From assembly GCA_041602035.1 (NCBI GenBank), contig JBFIHA010000002.1, forward strand, positions 124,001 to 188,000: 64,000 nucleotides of DNA. The letters are read 5' to 3'. This DNA is from JAOTVV01 sp041602035. GTDB taxonomy: Bacteria > Gemmatimonadota > Gemmatimonadetes > Gemmatimonadales > GWC2-71-9. Position 1 is the stretch's first letter. Each line of letters starts with the position of its first letter. The translations under genes and the position numbers were made by a program. Positions 61,351-64,000 of the stretch are shown here, in pieces. The notes under the pieces are model-generated. The model saw only the letters and a program-made list of their open reading frames with translations. It was not told where the DNA came from and ran no database searches.

Positions 61351-61944
61351 TCACTTTCGTTTCGTTAACAGATGTAGTGCGCCGCGAATCAGGTCAACCG
61401 CCTGAGCCTGCCCGCCTTCGGCGACAGCCGCCCGGACAGCGCGCTCGGCGTCGGCCGACGCATACCCGAGGTTCACGAGCGCCTGGACGGCCTGGTCGGC
61501 GGGTGCGCCGACGGGTTCCGCCGTACCCGGCGCCGCGATGTCACGGAGCCGGTCCTTCAGCTCGAGCACGATGCGTTCGGCGGTCTTCTTGCCCACTCCC
61601 GGCACGGTGCACAGCGCGGCGAGGTCCCCCTCCTTGATCGACCGCACCACCCGGGTGCCGCCCAGCGCCGAGACCAGAGCCAGGGCCAGCCTCGGTCCAA
61701 CACCCGTTGCCCCGAGCAGCCGTTGGAACAGCGCCCGCTCGTGGTCCTCGTCGAAACCGAAGAGCAGCCAGCCATCATCGCGTACCACGAGCACGGTCTT
61801 GAGCTCCACCTGACTCCCGACCGCCGGCATCGTCTCCAGCACGCCGAGCGGCACGGCAACCTCGTAGGTGACCCCGCCATCCGTGACGATAAGCACGCGG
61901 TCACCCGTCTTGGCGTGCAGCAGGCCGCGCACGCCGGCGATCAT
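61351..61944 (-). CDS. ruvA: Holliday junction DNA-binding protein RuvA
   Basis: From the ATG at 61944 (ATGA overlap with ruvC) the protein has 197 residues. The N-terminal OB domain (IAGVRGLLHAKTGDRVLIV), the helix-hairpin-helix pair (CTVPGVGKKTAERIVLEL) and the C-terminal RuvB-binding domain (AVQALVNLGYASADAERAV) are all present. Confidence 0.96.
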   Translation of the reverse strand: MIAGVRGLLHAKTGDRVLIVTDGGVTYEVAVPLGVLETMPAVGSQVELKTVLVVRDDGWLLFGFDEDHERALFQRLLGATGVGPRLALALVSALGGTRVVRSIKEGDLAALCTVPGVGKKTAERIVLELKDRLRDIAAPGTAEPVGAPADQAVQALVNLGYASADAERAVRAAVAEGGQAQAVDLIRGALHLLTKRK

Positions 61945-62429
61945 GGCGCGGTCCGCGTGGTCAGGAGGTACGTGAGGGCCACCGCCACCCCGTCGGCCGC
62001 GTCGTCCGGACTGGGGGGGGTGGCGAGTTGGAGTAGCCGTTGCACCATGAACCCAACCTGTGCCTTCGCGGCTCCTCCGGAACCCACGATGGTCTTCTTG
62101 ACGGTGGCAGGCGGGAACTCCGCCACCTCGAGGCCGCCCCGCGCCGCCGCCAAGAGTATCACACCACGGGCGTGCCCCAGGGTCAAGGTCGTTCGCACGT
62201 TCTTCGCGTAGAACACGTTCTCCAGCGCCAGCACACTGGGCCGATGGGTCGCGATCAGATCGGTGATTCCTTGGAAAAGGGTATCGAGCCGAATCCACAA
62301 GGGCTCGCGGGCCGTCGTCCGAATCACACCGCATTCGATGAGATGACCGAGCCGGCTCTCGGCCGGCTCCACGACACCGTATCCCGTGACCGATGTGCCG
62401 GGATCGATGCCGAGGACCCGAACCGTCAC
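61941..62429 (-). CDS. ruvC: Holliday junction resolvase RuvC
   Basis: This 162-residue protein has VLGIDPGTSVTGYGVV (catalytic Asp), LALENVFYAKNVRTTLTLG (catalytic Glu), and DDAADGVAVALTYLL (catalytic Asp pair near the C-terminus). It cuts Holliday junctions bound by RuvAB. GTGA overlap with yebC. Confidence 0.97.
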   Translation of the reverse strand: MTVRVLGIDPGTSVTGYGVVEPAESRLGHLIECGVIRTTAREPLWIRLDTLFQGITDLIATHRPSVLALENVFYAKNVRTTLTLGHARGVILLAAARGGLEVAEFPPATVKKTIVGSGGAAKAQVGFMVQRLLQLATPPSPDDAADGVAVALTYLLTTRTAP

Positions 62430-63175
62430 CCCTCGACCGCCGCGAGGGTCTCCGCGTCGATATCGAAGTTGCTGAACACCTTGGACACGTCCTCGTGCTC
62501 CTCCAATGCGTCCAGCAGCCGGAGCATCTGCTCGGCCTCCTTCCCCGCGATGTGCACCGTCGAGGTCGGGCTCATGCCGATCTCGGCCTCGTCCGGTTCG
62601 ATCCCCCGCTCGGCGAGGGCATCACGCACCGCATGGAGTGTGGTCGGCCCGGTGGTGATGACATGTTGGCCGTCCTCCGTCGTGAGGTCCTCGGCTCCGG
62701 CCTCGAGCGCGGCTTCCATGGTGACGTCTTCGGGGTAGCGGGTGGCATCAACGTAGATCAGTCCACGCTTGTCGAACAGCCAGGCGACCGAGTTCGGCTC
62801 TCCAAGACTCCCGCCGTTCCTCGAAAACAGATGCCGGATGGCCGCCACGGTCCGGTTGAGATTGTCACTGGTCACCTGGACGAACACGGCCACGCCGCCC
62901 GGACCGTACCCCTCGTAACTTGCTTCCTCGTAGGTCACGCCTTCCAGCTCGCCGGTGCCCTTCTTGATGGCCCGATCGATGTTATCGGCGGGCATGTTCT
63001 CGGCCTTCGCGTTCGCAATCGCGGTACGAAGCCGCGGATTGCCCGTGGGGTCCCCGCCTCCCTGACGCGCGGCCACGGTGATTTCCTTGATGATCTTGGT
63101 GAACTTCGCGCCGCGCTTGGCATCGGCTGCGGCTTTCTTGTGCTTGATTTGCTTCCACTTGCTATGGCCGGCCAT
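62426..63175 (-). CDS. yebC: YebC/PmpR-family protein
   Basis: From the ATG at 63175 the protein has 249 residues. AGHSKWKQIKHKKAAADAKR is the universal YebC start, and EASYEGYGPGGVAVFV the mid-domain. YebC proteins were named transcription regulators and are now linked to translation of proline-rich stretches. It leads the ruvC-ruvA-ruvB group, as in many bacteria. Confidence 0.96.
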   Translation of the reverse strand: MAGHSKWKQIKHKKAAADAKRGAKFTKIIKEITVAARQGGGDPTGNPRLRTAIANAKAENMPADNIDRAIKKGTGELEGVTYEEASYEGYGPGGVAVFVQVTSDNLNRTVAAIRHLFSRNGGSLGEPNSVAWLFDKRGLIYVDATRYPEDVTMEAALEAGAEDLTTEDGQHVITTGPTTLHAVRDALAERGIEPDEAEIGMSPTSTVHIAGKEAEQMLRLLDALEEHEDVSKVFSNFDIDAETLAAVEG

Positions 63176-63340
63176 GCCACTCCTCCACACATGCTCGACG
63201 AGCTGCGGCCCGGTTGGACTCCGTCACGCCGCGCCGCGCCGGACGGCGTCACCGCGGGCGATGACGCCGAAATATACGCGGCCGGCGGCGCGGGAGCGCC
63301 GCGCCTTGCCGGTCCGACCGGGGATCGCTACGCTTCCCGC

Positions 63341-63751
63341 GTGACGAGCCTTCGGTGTACCCCGATTTTCGCCCTGGCAGTGGCGCTCGGCGTCGCGGCG
63401 TGTGGCGAACCCGACCGCGAACCGGATCGCCCGGCCGCCGACGTCATGCAGGGGGCGCCTCTGTTCCTGCCAGCCCGCTTGGTATCGAGTGCAGGCAGTG
63501 CCGAGTCGGTGGAGTTCCGGTACGCGACGTCGATCCGGGCCGACTCCGTGGCGGCGTGGTATCGGACAGCGTTCGACGATCGTGGGTGGGATGTCGTCGG
63601 TGACGTGACGATGGCGGACGGATCGATCTCGCTCCATGTGGCGCGGGAGGGACCGCCGCTGTGGGTGCTCATTCGGCCAGCGCAGGCAGGTCAGGGCTCG
63701 GAGTTCAGCCTCATCGGTGCCGCACGGGACACGGCCCGCGCACGACCATAG
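63341..63751 (+). CDS. Lipoprotein of unknown function
   Basis: From the GTG at 63341 the protein has 136 residues. A signal with lipobox (LALGVAAC, Cys near residue 20) marks it as a lipoprotein. The rest is a small domain with VAAWYRTAFDDRGWDVVGDV and WVLIRPAQAG, a pattern often seen in short periplasmic proteins. It is divergent from yebC with about 165 nt between the starts. No function assigned. Confidence 0.7.
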   Translation: MTSLRCTPIFALAVALGVAACGEPDREPDRPAADVMQGAPLFLPARLVSSAGSAESVEFRYATSIRADSVAAWYRTAFDDRGWDVVGDVTMADGSISLHVAREGPPLWVLIRPAQAGQGSEFSLIGAARDTARARP

Positions 63752-63771
63752 CGCGGAGTCTGGCCGTCAGC

Positions 63772-64000
63772 ATGCGCACGCTCTCCGGCCGTGTTCTCGC
63801 GGCCTACATCACCATCAGCCTCGTGTGGGGCTCGACGTATCTCGCCATCCGGATCGGCGTGCAGCACCTCCCCCCGGCCCTCTTCGGGGGCATACGGTTC
63901 GTGGTCGCCGGGGCAGTTCTCCTTATGATCGCGCGACTCCGCCGTCGGCAACTCCCGACGCGTGCCCGCGACTGGCGCTCGGCAGCCGTCGTCGGCATCC
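63772..64000 (+). CDS. EamA/DMT-family transporter (partial)
   Basis: The ATG at 63772 opens a frame that runs to the window edge (76 codons). The first helix (VLAAYITISLVWGSTYLAIRIG) and GIRFVVAGAVLLMIARL are the start of an EamA/RhaT-type drug/metabolite transporter. The substrate is unknown and the rest of the gene is outside. Confidence 0.85.
   Translation, partial: MRTLSGRVLAAYITISLVWGSTYLAIRIGVQHLPPALFGGIRFVVAGAVLLMIARLRRRQLPTRARDWRSAAVVGI

Noticed and set aside
61945..62334. N-terminal extension of RuvA
   Set aside because: It lies inside ruvC in another frame; RuvA starts at the ATGA overlap at 61944.

Overview
The window is a GC-rich, gene-dense piece of a bacterial chromosome. Protein-coding genes run almost edge to edge. 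No tRNA, rRNA, CRISPR array, insertion sequence or prophage was seen. The cell it implies is a diderm aerobe or facultative aerobe: BamA/TamA and TamB outer-membrane assembly proteins, Lgt with several lipoproteins, PBP4, a glycolate oxidase and an NAD-linked formate dehydrogenase. The short RpoD-type sigma factor, the Pkn-type kinase and the many exported Gly/Arg-rich proteins fit a Gemmatimonadota-like lineage, but that placement is inference from gene content only.

Layout, left to right. 1-4121 (minus): glutamate dehydrogenase followed by two PEP-synthase-like proteins; the last runs off the window. 4247-9761: a region marked by arrays of the octamer CCGCCTAA. It holds a four-helix-bundle (IVP-type) gene on the plus strand with octamer arrays in opposite orientation on either side, then (minus) a MoxR ATPase, a cytidylate-kinase-like protein, an MFS exporter and a VWA protein. 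9841-12432: a large Tat-exported GH38-like protein and a 59-residue lipoprotein. 12477-19188 (minus): the formate dehydrogenase operon fdhD, a NuoE/NuoF fusion, fdhA and a class V cysteine desulfurase. fdhA is read through an in-frame TGA as selenocysteine and carries a clear bacterial SECIS hairpin. 19314-22887: a thioredoxin-like protein, an M20 peptidase and two exported proteins.

22916-31037 (minus) is one tightly coupled operon, mostly with 4-nt stop/start overlaps: a Lon N-domain protein, glcD, an unknown gene, glcE, glcF, ygfZ, an unusual NRAMP transporter and an epimerase. rpoD follows with its own promoter and terminator. 32349-34898 (minus) holds a cobalamin adenosyltransferase, a PhzF protein and an AroB-fold protein that has lost the catalytic and zinc-binding residues of dehydroquinate synthase. 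35021-37940 holds a ferredoxin-NADP reductase and PBP4.

37995-48350 (plus) is an envelope cluster: tamA-like, tamB, a diacylglycerol-kinase-like gene, a tiny zinc protein, a HAD phosphatase, an unknown membrane-anchored protein, acpS and a Ser/Thr kinase. 48347-63175 (minus) is a housekeeping run of about 15 kb: yebC, ruvC, ruvA, a tiny zinc ribbon, ruvB, queA, tgt, yajC, def, fmt, thiE/tenI, thiS, thiG, rsmB, a PASTA protein, rpe, tlpA, ybbR, tsaD and lgt. The right edge has a lipoprotein and the start of an EamA transporter.

The observations that stand out are the selenocysteine formate dehydrogenase with its sulfur-supply genes, the octamer-flanked four-helix-bundle cassette, the catalytically stripped AroB homologue, the NRAMP without its metal-site motif, and small unannotated genes lodged inside conserved operons.
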